From: Opitutus sp. GAS368
GTDB lineage: Bacteria; Verrucomicrobiota; Verrucomicrobiia; Opitutales; Opitutaceae
Direction of reading: 5' to 3'
NCBI RefSeq assembly: GCF_900104925.1
Contig: NZ_LT629735.1
Location: 3,021,001-3,085,000 of the forward strand
DNA length: 64,000 nt
Numbering within the stretch: position 1 is the first letter of the stretch; every line of letters starts with the position of its first letter. The position numbers and the translations under genes were made by a program. A model generated the notes under the pieces. That model saw only the letters and a list, made by a program, of their open reading frames with translations, was not told the DNA's origin and did no database searches. Below are positions 9,371-19,055 of the stretch, in pieces.

Positions 9371-10489
9371 ATGGACCTTTTGCCCGACATCACCCTCTTT
9401 CAACGCCGCCTCGACGAGCTCGACGCGCAGATGGCGGCGCCGTCCTTCTACGCCAACCCGCGCAAGGCGACGGAGGTTTCCCGGGAACAGCAGTCGCTCC
9501 GCCGGCTCGTGGAAACCCATGCCGACTATGAACGGGCCGGGCGGGAACTGGCCGAGCATGCCGCCATCCTGAAGGACCCGGCGGCCGACGCCGAGCTGCG
9601 GGCGCTGGCCCAGCAGGAGTTGCCTGAATTGCAGGCCCGGCGCGACCGGTTGCACCAGGCGGTGTTGCTGGCCATGATCCCGCCCGAGCCGTCGGATTCC
9701 CGCAACACGGTGTTCGAAATCCGCGCCGGCACGGGGGGCGACGAAGCCAGCCTGTTTGCCGCCGAGCTCTATCGGGCCTATGTCCGGTATGCCGAGGGGC
9801 GCGGCTGGAAAATCCAACCGATGAGCTCCAGTTCGTCCGACCGGGGCGGGTTGAAGGAGGTCATCTTCCTCATCACCGGCTCGGAAGTCTACAAGCAGCT
9901 GAAATACGAAAGCGGCGTGCACCGGGTGCAGCGCATTCCCGTGACCGAGGCCAACGGCCGCATCCACACCTCCACGATCACGGTCGCCGTGCTGCCCGAG
10001 GCCGAGGAGGTCGACGTGCAGATCGATCCGCAGGACCTCGACATCAGCGTCATGCGGGCCAGCGGCCCGGGCGGGCAGGGGGTCAACACGACCGACTCCG
10101 CGGTGCGCATCGTGCACAAGCCGAGCGGGCTGATGGTCTATTGCGCCGACGACCGCTCCCAGATCAAGAACAAGGCCCGGGCCATGGCCGTGCTGCGTTC
10201 CCGCCTGCTCAAGCTCAAGGAGGATGAGGAGCAGGCCAAATACGCCGCCCAGCGCCGCGGCCAGATCGGCACCGGCGGACGCAGCGAGCGCATCCGCACC
10301 TACAATTTTCCCCAGAACCGCATGACCGACCACCGCATCGGCCTGACGCTTTACAGCCTGCCCGCCATCATGGAGGGCCAGCTCGACCCGATCATCGCGG
10401 CGCTGCAGCGGGCGGATTTTGAGGAGAAGCTGGCGGCCCTGACCGGGGGGCCGGTCCCGGTGCGCGCCCGGACCTCCGACGACGACTGA
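9371..10489 (+). CDS. prfA: Peptide chain release factor 1
   Basis: 372 residues, close to the usual 360. The PxT stop-codon recognition motif is PVT in QRIPVTEANGRIHTS (about residues 189-191), which assigns it to RF1 (UAA/UAG) and not RF2 (which has SPF). The catalytic GGQ is in GPGGQGVN (about 233-235), the same place as in E. coli RF1. The start at MDLLPDITLFQRRL gives a normal N-terminal domain. prmC follows one base after the stop, so the factor and the enzyme that methylates its GGQ glutamine are made together. Confidence 0.97.
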   Translation: MDLLPDITLFQRRLDELDAQMAAPSFYANPRKATEVSREQQSLRRLVETHADYERAGRELAEHAAILKDPAADAELRALAQQELPELQARRDRLHQAVLLAMIPPEPSDSRNTVFEIRAGTGGDEASLFAAELYRAYVRYAEGRGWKIQPMSSSSSDRGGLKEVIFLITGSEVYKQLKYESGVHRVQRIPVTEANGRIHTSTITVAVLPEAEEVDVQIDPQDLDISVMRASGPGGQGVNTTDSAVRIVHKPSGLMVYCADDRSQIKNKARAMAVLRSRLLKLKEDEEQAKYAAQRRGQIGTGGRSERIRTYNFPQNRMTDHRIGLTLYSLPAIMEGQLDPIIAALQRADFEEKLAALTGGPVPVRARTSDDD

Positions 10490-10490
10490 G

Positions 10491-11336
10491 ATGCTCAGCG
10501 TGCTCGAAATCATCAAGCGGACGACCGGCTTCTTCGAGCAGCGCGGGGTGGAGTCACCGCGCCTGAACGCGGAGCTGCTCATCGGGCACGCGCTGGGCCT
10601 GAAGCGCATGCAGCTCTACCTGCAATTCGAACGGCCGCTGACCGAGACCGAGTTGGAAAAGATCCGGCCGCTGGTGAAGCGCCGTGGCGGCCGCGAGCCG
10701 CTGCAATACATCATGGGGGAGGCGGAATTTTCCGGCTTGAAACTGAAAGTGGACCGACGGGCGCTCATTCCGCGGCCCGAAACGGAGCGGCTGATCGAGC
10801 TGGTGACGCAGCGGGTGACGACCCCGCCGGCAAGGGTGCTTGACCTCGGCACCGGCAGCGGGGCCATTGCACTGGCCCTGGCGAAAGCCTGGCCCGAGGC
10901 CGTCGTGACCGCCGTGGACAGGAGCGCGGAAGCCCTGGCGTTGGCGCGCGAGAACGCCGAGGTCGTCGGCTTCGCGGGGCGGGTGACGTTCCTGGTTTCC
11001 GACTGGTTTTCCGGCGTGCCGGCGGGAGAGAGCTTCCAGCTGATCGTGGCGAACCCGCCTTACCTTTCCGATGCGGAGACGGCGGCGGCCCAGCCGGAAG
11101 TGAAGGATTTCGAGCCGCACCTGGCCCTTTCCGCCGGGGTCAACGGCGCGGCGGATCTGGAGAAGATCATCCGGGCGGCGCGCCCCTACCTGGCGGCCGG
11201 CGGGCTGCTGGCGTGCGAGACGGGCATTGCGCAGCATCAACACCTGCTGGCCCTGGCGACGGCCCAGCGGTATGTCCGGGCGGAATCGCTGCGCGACCTC
11301 ACCGGCCGCGAGCGCTACTTATTAGCCTTTGTGTAA
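10491..11336 (+). CDS. prmC: Release factor glutamine methyltransferase PrmC (HemK)
   Basis: 281 residues. The N-terminal helical domain (about 1-85) binds the release factor. The Rossmann methyltransferase domain has VLDLGTGSGAIALALA for SAM binding and VANPPYLSD, the NPPY motif that holds the substrate glutamine amide. RALIPRPETERL is a further family block. Its last 15 bases overlap the end of the convergent protease gene. Confidence 0.96.
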   Translation: MLSVLEIIKRTTGFFEQRGVESPRLNAELLIGHALGLKRMQLYLQFERPLTETELEKIRPLVKRRGGREPLQYIMGEAEFSGLKLKVDRRALIPRPETERLIELVTQRVTTPPARVLDLGTGSGAIALALAKAWPEAVVTAVDRSAEALALARENAEVVGFAGRVTFLVSDWFSGVPAGESFQLIVANPPYLSDAETAAAQPEVKDFEPHLALSAGVNGAADLEKIIRAARPYLAAGGLLACETGIAQHQHLLALATAQRYVRAESLRDLTGRERYLLAFV

Positions 11337-13529
11337 GGCGGTGATCGGGGCCCGGCCGTCGGCCCAGTATTGCGGGTCCTTGTTCAGCCGCAGGGCGTCG
11401 GTGACCACGCGCAGGGCTTCGCGGAGATGCACGTCCAGCTTGGCCTGGGTGTCCTCATCGAGCGCATCGGTGTCGCCGTCGTCGCCTCCCGGAGCGGGCT
11501 TCTCCTTGGGCGTGGCGACCGCGGTCTTCAGCACGGAATCGAGTTTGATTTCCCGGCTGGCGTAATTGTTTTTGGCGAGCCGGTCGCGTTCGGCATCCAT
11601 CGTCTTCTTGAAATCGTCGTCCGCCTGCTTGAGGGCCTGGCGCTGGCTGAGGTTGAGCGAGATGTTCTTCTGCTCGAGGCGTTCCTTGGACCAGTCGATA
11701 TTCTTCTTCCAGTAGGCGAATTCCTCGAGCGATTGCTGCCGTTCGTGGCTGGCTTCCAGCAGGGGCTGGACGAAGGCCTTGGCGAGGGCATGGCCCTCGA
11801 AGGGCGTCGACTTGATCTCGTCCCACATGAGCGCATGCGGCAGGTCGGCCTCGCCGATCGGGAGGAAATCATCGATCGAGGGGAGGGTGATATCGGGGAT
11901 CACACCCTTCTTCTGGGTGGAGGAGCCGTTGGGCAGGTAGAACTTCTGGTAGGTGAGCTTGGCTGCGCCGGTGTTGGTGATGTTCTGGCTGAGACGGGGC
12001 AGGAAGTTCTTCATCTCCAGCACGGCTTGGACGGTGCCCTTGCCGTGGGTGGAGCTGTCGCCGATGATGACGGCGCGGCCGTAGTTTTGCAGCGCACCCG
12101 CGAAAATCTCGGAGGCCGAGGCGCTGAAACGGGAGGTCAGGACGGCAAGCGGGCCGTCGTAGGTGACCGACGCGTTGGTATCGCTGTCCACCTGGAGGCG
12201 CCCCATGGAGTCGCGCACCTGCACGACCGGGCCCTGCTCGATGAAGAGGCCGGTCAGGTCCACGGCCTCGGAGAGCAGGCCGCCGCCGTTGCGCCGCAGG
12301 TCGACGACGAGGGCCTTGATGCCCTGCGCCTTCAGCTTGCCGATGAGCTCGGCGACGTCCTGCGTCGCGGCGTTCTTGTTGGCCGCCGTGTCGGCGGTGT
12401 CTTCCGAGGGGCCGTAGAAGGAGTTGAGCGAGATCACGCCGACCGGCACCGTCTGGTTGTTCTCGCCGGGCAGATCGTAGATGGCGGCGGTGGCGCGCGC
12501 CTCGTCCAGCTTGATCACGTCGCGGACGATGTGGACCTCCTTGGTCTTGGTCGCGTCGACGGCGTCATGCGGCAGGACGGTCAGCGTGACCTTGGTGCCC
12601 TTGGCTCCGCGGATCATGTCGACGATCCGGCGCAGCTTCATGCCGATGACCTCGATGGCCTCGCCGCCCTGCTGCCGCACGGCGACGATCTTGTCGTTGG
12701 TGCGGATCTGGCCGCTGAGGTCGGCGGGGCTGCCGGCCTTGACCTCCTTCACCACGCAGTTCCCGTCGTCCTCGATGCTCAGCACGGCACCGATGCCGAT
12801 GAGCGAGAGTTTCATCTGGATGCTGAAGTCCTGCAGCGTGTCGGAGGAAAGATAGGAGGAATGCGGGTCATACATCCGGGTAAAGGCGGAGAGAAACAGC
12901 TCCTGGATGTCGAGCGGCTCGATGTCGCCGACGTTTTTGAGCATGCGCTCGTAGCGCTTGTGGATGCTGGCCTTGGCCTCCTCCTGGGTCTTCTTGCCCA
13001 GCACGTCCTGGAGGATTTCGAATTTGATGCGGCGGCGCCACAGTTCGTCCGCCTCGGCCGCATTGGCCGGAAACTCGCTCTTGCTGCGGTCGGGGGCGTA
13101 AACCTCCTGGGTGGTGAAATCGTAGTTCTTTTTCAGCTCCTCAAAGATCCAGGCGGTGCGCGCCTTCACGCGCTCCTCGTAGGTCTGGAAGATGGTGAAC
13201 GCGGTGTCGATGTTGCCGAGGTAGGCGAGGTCCGTCTCGATGCGCGGGCCGAATTGGGTGCGGAAGTTTTTTTCGTCCTCGGCGGTGAAGAACAGGCGCT
13301 GGGGATCGAGTCCCTCCTTCATGTAGTCGGTGATCAGGTCCGGGTAATCCTTCGCCGTGACGGCGTCCTTGTTGTAATGGTAGACCTCGAGCAACTGCAC
13401 CAGGGTGCGTGTCTCCAGGCGCATTACGGGCGTCGTCTTGAATTCGCGATCCGGCACCGCGCGGGCGGCGGTGAGGAGGAGCAGGGCGAGGGCGAGAAAC
13501 TTGGCGGCGGAACGGGAAGGTAGATTCAC
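11322..13529 (-). CDS. Carboxy-terminal processing protease (Tsp/Prc type, S41)
   Basis: 735 residues with an N-terminal signal peptide (MNLPSRSAAKFLALALLLLTAARA), so it acts in the periplasm. Order: long helical N-terminal region, PDZ domain (IGIGAVLSIEDDGNCVVKEVKAGSPADL), then the S41 peptidase core. The catalytic Ser/Lys dyad is visible as RFSASASEIFAGAL and THGKGTVQ. DLRRNGGGLLSEAVDL is another S41 block. The C-terminal ~200 residues resemble the DUF3340 tail of E. coli Tsp. It degrades or trims periplasmic proteins by their C-termini. Start chosen because it gives an intact signal peptide. Confidence 0.93.
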   Translation of the reverse strand: MNLPSRSAAKFLALALLLLTAARAVPDREFKTTPVMRLETRTLVQLLEVYHYNKDAVTAKDYPDLITDYMKEGLDPQRLFFTAEDEKNFRTQFGPRIETDLAYLGNIDTAFTIFQTYEERVKARTAWIFEELKKNYDFTTQEVYAPDRSKSEFPANAAEADELWRRRIKFEILQDVLGKKTQEEAKASIHKRYERMLKNVGDIEPLDIQELFLSAFTRMYDPHSSYLSSDTLQDFSIQMKLSLIGIGAVLSIEDDGNCVVKEVKAGSPADLSGQIRTNDKIVAVRQQGGEAIEVIGMKLRRIVDMIRGAKGTKVTLTVLPHDAVDATKTKEVHIVRDVIKLDEARATAAIYDLPGENNQTVPVGVISLNSFYGPSEDTADTAANKNAATQDVAELIGKLKAQGIKALVVDLRRNGGGLLSEAVDLTGLFIEQGPVVQVRDSMGRLQVDSDTNASVTYDGPLAVLTSRFSASASEIFAGALQNYGRAVIIGDSSTHGKGTVQAVLEMKNFLPRLSQNITNTGAAKLTYQKFYLPNGSSTQKKGVIPDITLPSIDDFLPIGEADLPHALMWDEIKSTPFEGHALAKAFVQPLLEASHERQQSLEEFAYWKKNIDWSKERLEQKNISLNLSQRQALKQADDDFKKTMDAERDRLAKNNYASREIKLDSVLKTAVATPKEKPAPGGDDGDTDALDEDTQAKLDVHLREALRVVTDALRLNKDPQYWADGRAPITALHKG

Positions 13530-13621
13530 AGCGGGGGGATGAGCAAATGGGTAGCGATTAGAGGACTTTAAACGAGATTTGTTTCCGCAAAAACGGCAAA
13601 CCGCTTTTCCGGCTATTTCAG

Positions 13622-13646
13622 GCGGCCGGATTTCGCGTCCGGCCGC
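13622..13646. repeat. GC-rich hairpin in the gap between protease and rhomboid genes
   Basis: A perfect 9-bp inverted repeat (GCGGCCGGA / TCCGGCCGC) with a 7-base loop, downstream of the minus-strand rhomboid gene. No T-run follows on either strand, so it is not a canonical intrinsic terminator, although it may still slow transcription leaving the rhomboid gene. Confidence 0.5.
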
Positions 13647-13671
13647 GGTCGGGTCCTGGGCCGGACTGTCA

Positions 13672-14547
13672 TTAATGACGGCTCAACAAGTCCTTCGCCT
13701 CGTCGAGCACGCGTTTTTCCTGGTCGGTCAGGGCCCCGAAACCCTGGCTGTTGATCTTGTCCAGGATCCGGTCCACTTCCGCCCGAAGGTTGGGGGAGGG
13801 AATGCGGGGCGAACTGCCGGCGGAGGACGCCCGCCATTTCGGCCAGCGCCGCAGCCAGGCGGGCAGTTGCAGTCCCCCGGCCCGGTCCAAACCATGGCTG
13901 GCGTGCAGGTAGCGGAAGTAGATCCAGCCGGCCAGCATGCCGCCCAGGTGCGCCGACGGCGTCATGCCGAGGGGCAGCAAGGTTCCGGGAATCTCATACA
14001 GGAGCAGCCCGAGCGCATTCGCGGCAATCAGGACGTAGACGATGTGCCGGATGTTGAATTGAACCGGGAAGAGGAAAAAACTCATCTCCATCTGCGGGTG
14101 CACACACGCCAGCACGACCAGCAGCCCGAACACCGCGCTGCCCGCCCCGATATGCCCGGTGCCATGGGTCCAGTTGACCGCCGTCCAGACGAGTCCGCCG
14201 AGCAGCACCATGCCCGCATACAACCAGAGAAAGCGCTTCGCGCCCAGCAGCGGCTCGAGCTCGCGGCCGGCAAAAATCAGCCCCGACACCGTGAACAGGA
14301 TGTGCCAGGGGCTGCTCGTGCTGTGCAGGAAACTGTGGGTCAGCAGCGCCCACAGGTGCCACTCCCGCACGCCTTCCACGGTGAGCGACAGTTCTTGGAC
14401 CAGGATCGCGGCCCCGCCCAGTTTTGGAGACAGGACCACGAGTTCCAGGACGAACATCGCCACGATGGCGCAGATCAGCCAGACATAGGCGGGGGTGGTT
14501 CCTCCCCTTGAATATTCACTGCGCATATAAGAGCGGTCTGACAGCAT
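13672..14547 (-). CDS. Rhomboid family intramembrane protease with atypical serine motif
   Basis: About 291 residues from the ATG at 14547; an alternative ATG lies at 14526. About six membrane segments are visible, with HSFLHSTSSPWHILF at the L1/TM2 position (the usual HxxxN is replaced) and PSAHLGGMLAGW carrying the catalytic His of TM6. The serine segment reads HIGAGSAVFG: the family consensus is GASGxxxG, so the serine is one residue later and followed by Ala. The C-terminal ~50 residues are a charged helical tail. Rhomboids cut membrane proteins within the bilayer; whether this one is active is uncertain. Confidence 0.8.
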   Translation of the reverse strand: MLSDRSYMRSEYSRGGTTPAYVWLICAIVAMFVLELVVLSPKLGGAAILVQELSLTVEGVREWHLWALLTHSFLHSTSSPWHILFTVSGLIFAGRELEPLLGAKRFLWLYAGMVLLGGLVWTAVNWTHGTGHIGAGSAVFGLLVVLACVHPQMEMSFFLFPVQFNIRHIVYVLIAANALGLLLYEIPGTLLPLGMTPSAHLGGMLAGWIYFRYLHASHGLDRAGGLQLPAWLRRWPKWRASSAGSSPRIPSPNLRAEVDRILDKINSQGFGALTDQEKRVLDEAKDLLSRH

Positions 14548-14675
14548 CGCTGCGCAACTTATCTCGCTTGTCCGCAAAGACAAGCCCCGGTGTCTGCGGC
14601 AACGACTCACACCGCGACATATGGCCGTGCGACTTCTTGACAGCCGGGGGAATTCCCCTTCAGTCAGCCTTCGAA

Positions 14676-14912
14676 ATGGCCAACAAAGCTGAAAAATGGA
14701 AGGACAACGCCGGCGGCAAATTCTATGTCGATCAGCAGTGCATTGACTGCGATCTTTGCCGCGAGACCGCGCCGGCGTTTTTCAAGCGCCATGAAGAAGG
14801 CGGCTATTCCTTCGTCCATACCCAGCCCGCCACCGAAGAAGATGTGCAGCTTTGCATGGAGGCGCTGGAAGGCTGCCCCGTCGAGGCCATCGGCAACGAC
14901 GGCGAGGAATAA
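14676..14912 (+). CDS. Single-cluster 4Fe-4S ferredoxin
   Basis: 78 residues. Cysteines CIDCDLC near the N-terminus plus a distant C in GCPVEAIG give the four ligands of one 4Fe-4S cluster; MEALEGCP matches the Fer4_13-type ferredoxins. The start ATG gives a short polar N-terminus and the acidic C-terminus DGEE is typical. A small cytosolic electron carrier; the redox partner is unknown because neither neighbour is an oxidoreductase. Confidence 0.9.
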   Translation: MANKAEKWKDNAGGKFYVDQQCIDCDLCRETAPAFFKRHEEGGYSFVHTQPATEEDVQLCMEALEGCPVEAIGNDGEE

Positions 14913-14932
14913 GCCGCCCGCCCGCACCCCTC

Positions 14933-14956
14933 AGCCGCTCCCGGGCGGCTTTATTT
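14933..14956 (+). terminator. Intrinsic terminator of the ferredoxin gene
   Basis: Stem AGCCGC / GCGGCT with a 6-base loop, directly followed by TTATTT, 20 nt after the ferredoxin stop and 43 nt before the receptor start. Confidence 0.7.
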
Positions 14957-14998
14957 GGCCGATCTTGGTTAAGCACAACAATCATTCCTTTTAACCCA

Positions 14999-16846
14999 AT
15001 GTTCCAATCCCATCGTTCCCCGTCCCGCCTCGTGTGTGTTCTTGCTGGCCTGGCCTGGCTGTCGTCCCCGGCCCGCGCCGATGAGCCGGCGTATGAATTG
15101 CCGAATTTTGCGACCTATTCGGTGCAGGTGGCCAACCAGACGCCCGAGGCGACCTTTGCCATGCCGGTCTCCGGTTTGCGTTTCGAACCGCGGGTGGATG
15201 TGCAGGCCCGCAACCTGGCCGAGGCGCAGGCGGACGTGACCATTCGCGGCGGCGTGTTCGAGAACACCGGCTTCAAGGTCGGCGCCCTGTCGCTCTATGA
15301 TCCGCAGACCGGCCACTACTTCGCGGAGATTCCCATCGCACCGGCCATGTTGATTTCGCCCAAGGTTCTCACCGGGGCGGACAATGCGCTCGGCGGTTTC
15401 AACGCCGGGGTGGGCACCGTGGCTTACGGCTGGCGGCCCATCGAACAGCGCGGCGAGGCGTCCATCGCCTTTGGTGACTATGGCACCAACCGCCAGAGTC
15501 TTTATCAGGGCTATGTCTCCTCGGTTGGCGGCCGTCTGACCCTGGGCGCGGACGTGGAACTGTCGCGCTCCGAGTCTGACGGCTCGGTGCCGTTCGGCGA
15601 CCACAACTTCAAGCGTGGCGCCGCCCGCGTCCAGTTGCGCGGGGCCAACAGCCAGACCGATCTCTTTGCGGGCACGCAGAGCAAGTTCTTCGGCTGGCCG
15701 GATCTCTACACGCCCTTCGGCGTCGATGAAACCGAGGACCTGCACACGCAGCTTTACGTCATCAACCACCGGCAGTGGACCTCGCCGGACAATTATTGGG
15801 AAGTCGGCGCCTACTCGCGGCGCAACTACGACGACTATGAGTTCAACCGTTTTATACCGGGCGAGTTCAATCCCTACCAACACACCACCTACGTGCAGTC
15901 GGCCGCCGTCGACGGCCACGCCACCTTCGACGCCTTCGCGCTTTCCTACAGCGCCCAGGCCATGCGCGACAGCCTGGAGTCCACCGCGCTGGTCTTCGGC
16001 CGTTTCCACACCCGCAGCTACCTCAAGCTCTCCGCCGTGCCGGAAGTCCGCCTCCCGACGCCGGCCGGCGAACTCAAACTCGCGGCCGGCGCCACCTATG
16101 ATGAGACCAACCGTGACGGCTCGGCCGTTTCCCCGGTCGTCACCGCCGGGCTGACCCAACCGGACGGCACGCGGTTTTACGCCCAATACGCGGAGAGCAC
16201 TCAGGTGCCGACCTACACCGCCCTCAATTCCAGTCCCACCGGCGGCCTGTTCCGGGGCAATCCCAACCTCGGTCGCGAGACCAGCCGCAATCTCGAGGGC
16301 GGCGTGGAATTCAAGTCCGGCGGCTGGGCCGTCGGGAGCGCGGTGTTCTATCGCCGCGACGACCACCTCGTTGACTGGACCTTCACCCGCGCGAGCACGG
16401 CCGCCCGCACGGCCAGCGCCGTCAACACCGGCACGTTCGGCGTGCAGGTCGTCGCCACGCACAAGACCGCCCGCTGCGACCTCGTGCTGGGCTACACCTA
16501 CCTCGACAAGACCGCCGATTACGGCGGCGCGCTTGTTGACGCCAGCTTCTACGCGCTCAACTTTGCCCGCCAACGCCTGACCGCGGCGGTAACCGCGCGG
16601 CTGGGGCACGGCTTCGAGGTGCGCATGGACAACGAATTTCGCGTGCAGGAGAAGAACCTGTTGCGGACGACCGGGGGCAACAACGCCGTGCGGTCATCGC
16701 TGGGGCTCTACTACCTGCCGTCCGCGATCCGCGGCCTCGAACTCTCGGCGCTGGTCGAGAACCTGTGGGACGCCGCTTTCCAGGAGGTGCCGGCGGTGCC
16801 GGCCGCCCGGCGCCAATACTCCGTGGGCGCCGCCTACCGTTGGTAG
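14999..16846 (+). CDS. TonB-dependent outer-membrane receptor
   Basis: 615 residues with a signal peptide (VCVLAGLAWLSSPARA-DE). The plug region has DVTIRGGVFENTGFKVGALSLYDPQTGHY and IPI, similar to the BtuB/siderophore receptor plug, ending in NAGVGTVAYGW. The rest is a beta-barrel of alternating strands with TQVPTYTALNSSP, FRGNPNLGRETSRNLEGGVEF and a terminal aromatic W. It would import a ligand through the outer membrane using TonB-ExbBD energy. No obvious TonB box is seen near the mature N-terminus and no cobalamin riboswitch is recognisable in the short leader, so the ligand is unknown. Confidence 0.85.
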   Translation: MFQSHRSPSRLVCVLAGLAWLSSPARADEPAYELPNFATYSVQVANQTPEATFAMPVSGLRFEPRVDVQARNLAEAQADVTIRGGVFENTGFKVGALSLYDPQTGHYFAEIPIAPAMLISPKVLTGADNALGGFNAGVGTVAYGWRPIEQRGEASIAFGDYGTNRQSLYQGYVSSVGGRLTLGADVELSRSESDGSVPFGDHNFKRGAARVQLRGANSQTDLFAGTQSKFFGWPDLYTPFGVDETEDLHTQLYVINHRQWTSPDNYWEVGAYSRRNYDDYEFNRFIPGEFNPYQHTTYVQSAAVDGHATFDAFALSYSAQAMRDSLESTALVFGRFHTRSYLKLSAVPEVRLPTPAGELKLAAGATYDETNRDGSAVSPVVTAGLTQPDGTRFYAQYAESTQVPTYTALNSSPTGGLFRGNPNLGRETSRNLEGGVEFKSGGWAVGSAVFYRRDDHLVDWTFTRASTAARTASAVNTGTFGVQVVATHKTARCDLVLGYTYLDKTADYGGALVDASFYALNFARQRLTAAVTARLGHGFEVRMDNEFRVQEKNLLRTTGGNNAVRSSLGLYYLPSAIRGLELSALVENLWDAAFQEVPAVPAARRQYSVGAAYRW

Positions 16847-16900
16847 GACCGGCCCAATTCGTTTGACAGGTCTCCGCCCGGCGCGGTCATTACGCGCCTG

Positions 16901-18961
16901 ATGATGGACAATCCCTTTCTCAACCGGTCTTTTGAGATTCCCTGGACGCAACTCACCGCGGATCGCGTGGGACCGGCGATCGAGGCCGTGCTCACGGACG
17001 CCGAGGCCGCCCTCGCGCGGATCGCCGCCGGGCCCGTCGCCCAGGCGGACTATGCGAACAGCTTTGTCGCGCTGGAGCACGCCACGGAGCCGCTGAACGA
17101 GTCCTGGGCGAAGGTCACCCATCTCATGTCGGTGGCCGATTCCGCGCCGTTGCGCGAGGCGCACAACGCCATGCTGCCGAAAGTCTCGGCCTTCTTCGCC
17201 AAGATCCCGCTCAATGCCGGGGTCTGGTTGCGGTTGAAATCCGCCGCCGCGCATCCCTCGGTGATCGCGCTGCAGGGGGAGCACCGGCGCTTCGTCGACG
17301 AGACCATGGCGGACTTCCGTCAGCAGGGCGCCGATCTGCCCGCCGACCAGAAGGCCCGGCTCGAGGCGGTGCAGAGCGAACTCGCCCAGCTGACGCAGAA
17401 ATATTCCGAGAACGTCCTTGATGCGACCAATGCCTGGGAACTGCTGGTCACCGACCCGGTCCGGCTCGCCGGCCTGCCGGCGTCCGCCCGCGAAGCCGCC
17501 CGGCAGAGTGCGTTGAAGAAGGGACAGGGCACCGCGGCCGCGCCCCTCTGGCGCTTCACTTTGCACGCCCCGTCGCAGGAACCGGTCATGCTTTACGCCG
17601 AGGATGCGGAGTTGCGCCGGCAGGTCTGGTCGGCGTCGGCCGCCGTCGGCCGTCAGGCGCCGCACGACAACCGCGAACTCATCAAGCGCATCCTCACCCT
17701 GCGCCAGGAGAAGGCCGCGCTGCTCGGCCAGCCGCACTTCGCCGACCTGGTCTTGCAGCGCCGCATGGCGAAGAGCGGCGCGGCGGCGCTTGGCTTCATC
17801 GAGGATCTGCACCGACGTGTGACCACGGCCTTTGCGCGCGAATGTCGCGAGCTTGAGGCGTTCAAGGCGGATCAGGCCAAGGCCCCGGCCGCCGCGCTCG
17901 CGCCGTGGGAGACCGGTTTCTGGGCCGAGCGGCTGCGCCGGACGCGCTACGATTTCGACGAGGAGCAGCTGCGCCCGTATTTCCCCATGCCGGGTGTGCT
18001 CGCGGGCATGTTCGGGATCGCCGGCCGCGTGTTCGGCGTTCGGGTGAGCGAGCGCCCCGCCGGGGCGGTCGAGACCTGGCATCCCGAGGTGAAGTTCTAC
18101 GACGTGCACGATCGCGCCGGCCGGCACATCGGCTCCTTCTACGCCGACTGGCATCCGCGCGAGTCCAAGCGCGGCGGCGCCTGGATGAACTCCTTGATCA
18201 CGGGCGGCCCCGGCGCCGACGGCACGCGGGCCCCGCATCTCGGGCTGATGTGCGGCAACATGACGCCGCCGCTCGACGGCAAGCCGGCGTTGCTCACCCA
18301 CCGCGAGGTCGAGACGGTCTTCCACGAGTTCGGCCACCTGCTGCACCACCTGTTCGGCGAGGTGGAGATCAAGTCGCTCAACGGCACCAACGTCGCGTGG
18401 GATTTCGTCGAGCTGCCCTCGCAGATCATGGAGAACTGGTGCTGGGAGCGGGCCAGCCTCGACCTTTTCGCCCGCCACCACGAGACCGGCGCGACCATTC
18501 CTGACGCGCTCTATGAGCGGATGATCGCGGCGAAGAATTTCCGCAGTGCCAGCGCCACCATGCGCCAGCTGGCGTTCGCCCGGCTGGACCTCGAGCTGCA
18601 CCTCAACGCCGCCGGCTACGCGGAGGGCGACGTATCATCCAGGCTGCAGGCCCTGCTCCGTGATTACCTCATGCCCACCGAGCCGCCTTCACCGACCATC
18701 GAGAACCGCTTCACCCACATCTTCGCCGATCCCACGGGCTACGCCGCCGGCTACTATTCCTACAAGTGGGCGGAGGTGCTCGATGCCGACGCCTTCACGC
18801 GCTTCAAGCGCGAAGGCATCTTCAACGCGGAGGTCGGCGCCGAGTTTGTGGCCAAGGTCCTCAGCCGGGGCAACTCGGCCGATCCGATGCAGCTCTTCAC
18901 CAGCTTCATGGGCCGCCCGCCCGACCTGTCGGCCCTGCTGCTCCGGGCGGGTTTGGCGTGA
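16901..18961 (+). CDS. M3 family zinc oligopeptidase (oligopeptidase A type)
   Basis: 686 residues, the usual length for OpdA/Dcp-type peptidases. The zinc site HEFGH is at about residues 475-479 in TVFHEFGHLLHHLFG. The third ligand Glu is in the downstream segment FVELPSQIMENW, a second M3 hallmark. No signal peptide, so cytosolic; it degrades short peptides. Two adjacent ATGs (16901 and 16904) are possible starts. It is monocistronic, followed by a repeat-filled gap. Confidence 0.94.
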   Translation: MMDNPFLNRSFEIPWTQLTADRVGPAIEAVLTDAEAALARIAAGPVAQADYANSFVALEHATEPLNESWAKVTHLMSVADSAPLREAHNAMLPKVSAFFAKIPLNAGVWLRLKSAAAHPSVIALQGEHRRFVDETMADFRQQGADLPADQKARLEAVQSELAQLTQKYSENVLDATNAWELLVTDPVRLAGLPASAREAARQSALKKGQGTAAAPLWRFTLHAPSQEPVMLYAEDAELRRQVWSASAAVGRQAPHDNRELIKRILTLRQEKAALLGQPHFADLVLQRRMAKSGAAALGFIEDLHRRVTTAFARECRELEAFKADQAKAPAAALAPWETGFWAERLRRTRYDFDEEQLRPYFPMPGVLAGMFGIAGRVFGVRVSERPAGAVETWHPEVKFYDVHDRAGRHIGSFYADWHPRESKRGGAWMNSLITGGPGADGTRAPHLGLMCGNMTPPLDGKPALLTHREVETVFHEFGHLLHHLFGEVEIKSLNGTNVAWDFVELPSQIMENWCWERASLDLFARHHETGATIPDALYERMIAAKNFRSASATMRQLAFARLDLELHLNAAGYAEGDVSSRLQALLRDYLMPTEPPSPTIENRFTHIFADPTGYAAGYYSYKWAEVLDADAFTRFKREGIFNAEVGAEFVAKVLSRGNSADPMQLFTSFMGRPPDLSALLLRAGLA

Positions 18962-18975
18962 GGCCGTGCAGTTGC

Positions 18976-19046
18976 CTTGGACTGGAGCTGCAGCGACCTC
19001 GCTGCAGTCTCTCGCGGGCGGGGTCGCCCGCGCTCCAGAATCCAAG
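18976..19046. repeat. REP-like inverted pair, GGAG type
   Basis: Outer arms CTTGGA...TCCAAG enclose CTGGAGC...GCTCCAG, with two internal GC-rich hairpins. The same sequence type (CTGGAGCTGC-GCGAC) is found inside the DUF2851 gene at 53506-53571. It starts with GGAG and ends with CTCC, as REP elements handled by RAYT transposases do. Confidence 0.75.
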
Positions 19047-19055
19047 CGGCTTGGT

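Noticed and set aside
14913-14998. Cobalamin riboswitch before the TonB-dependent receptor
   Set aside because: The gap is under 90 bp and contains only the ferredoxin terminator; no B12-box-like sequence is visible.
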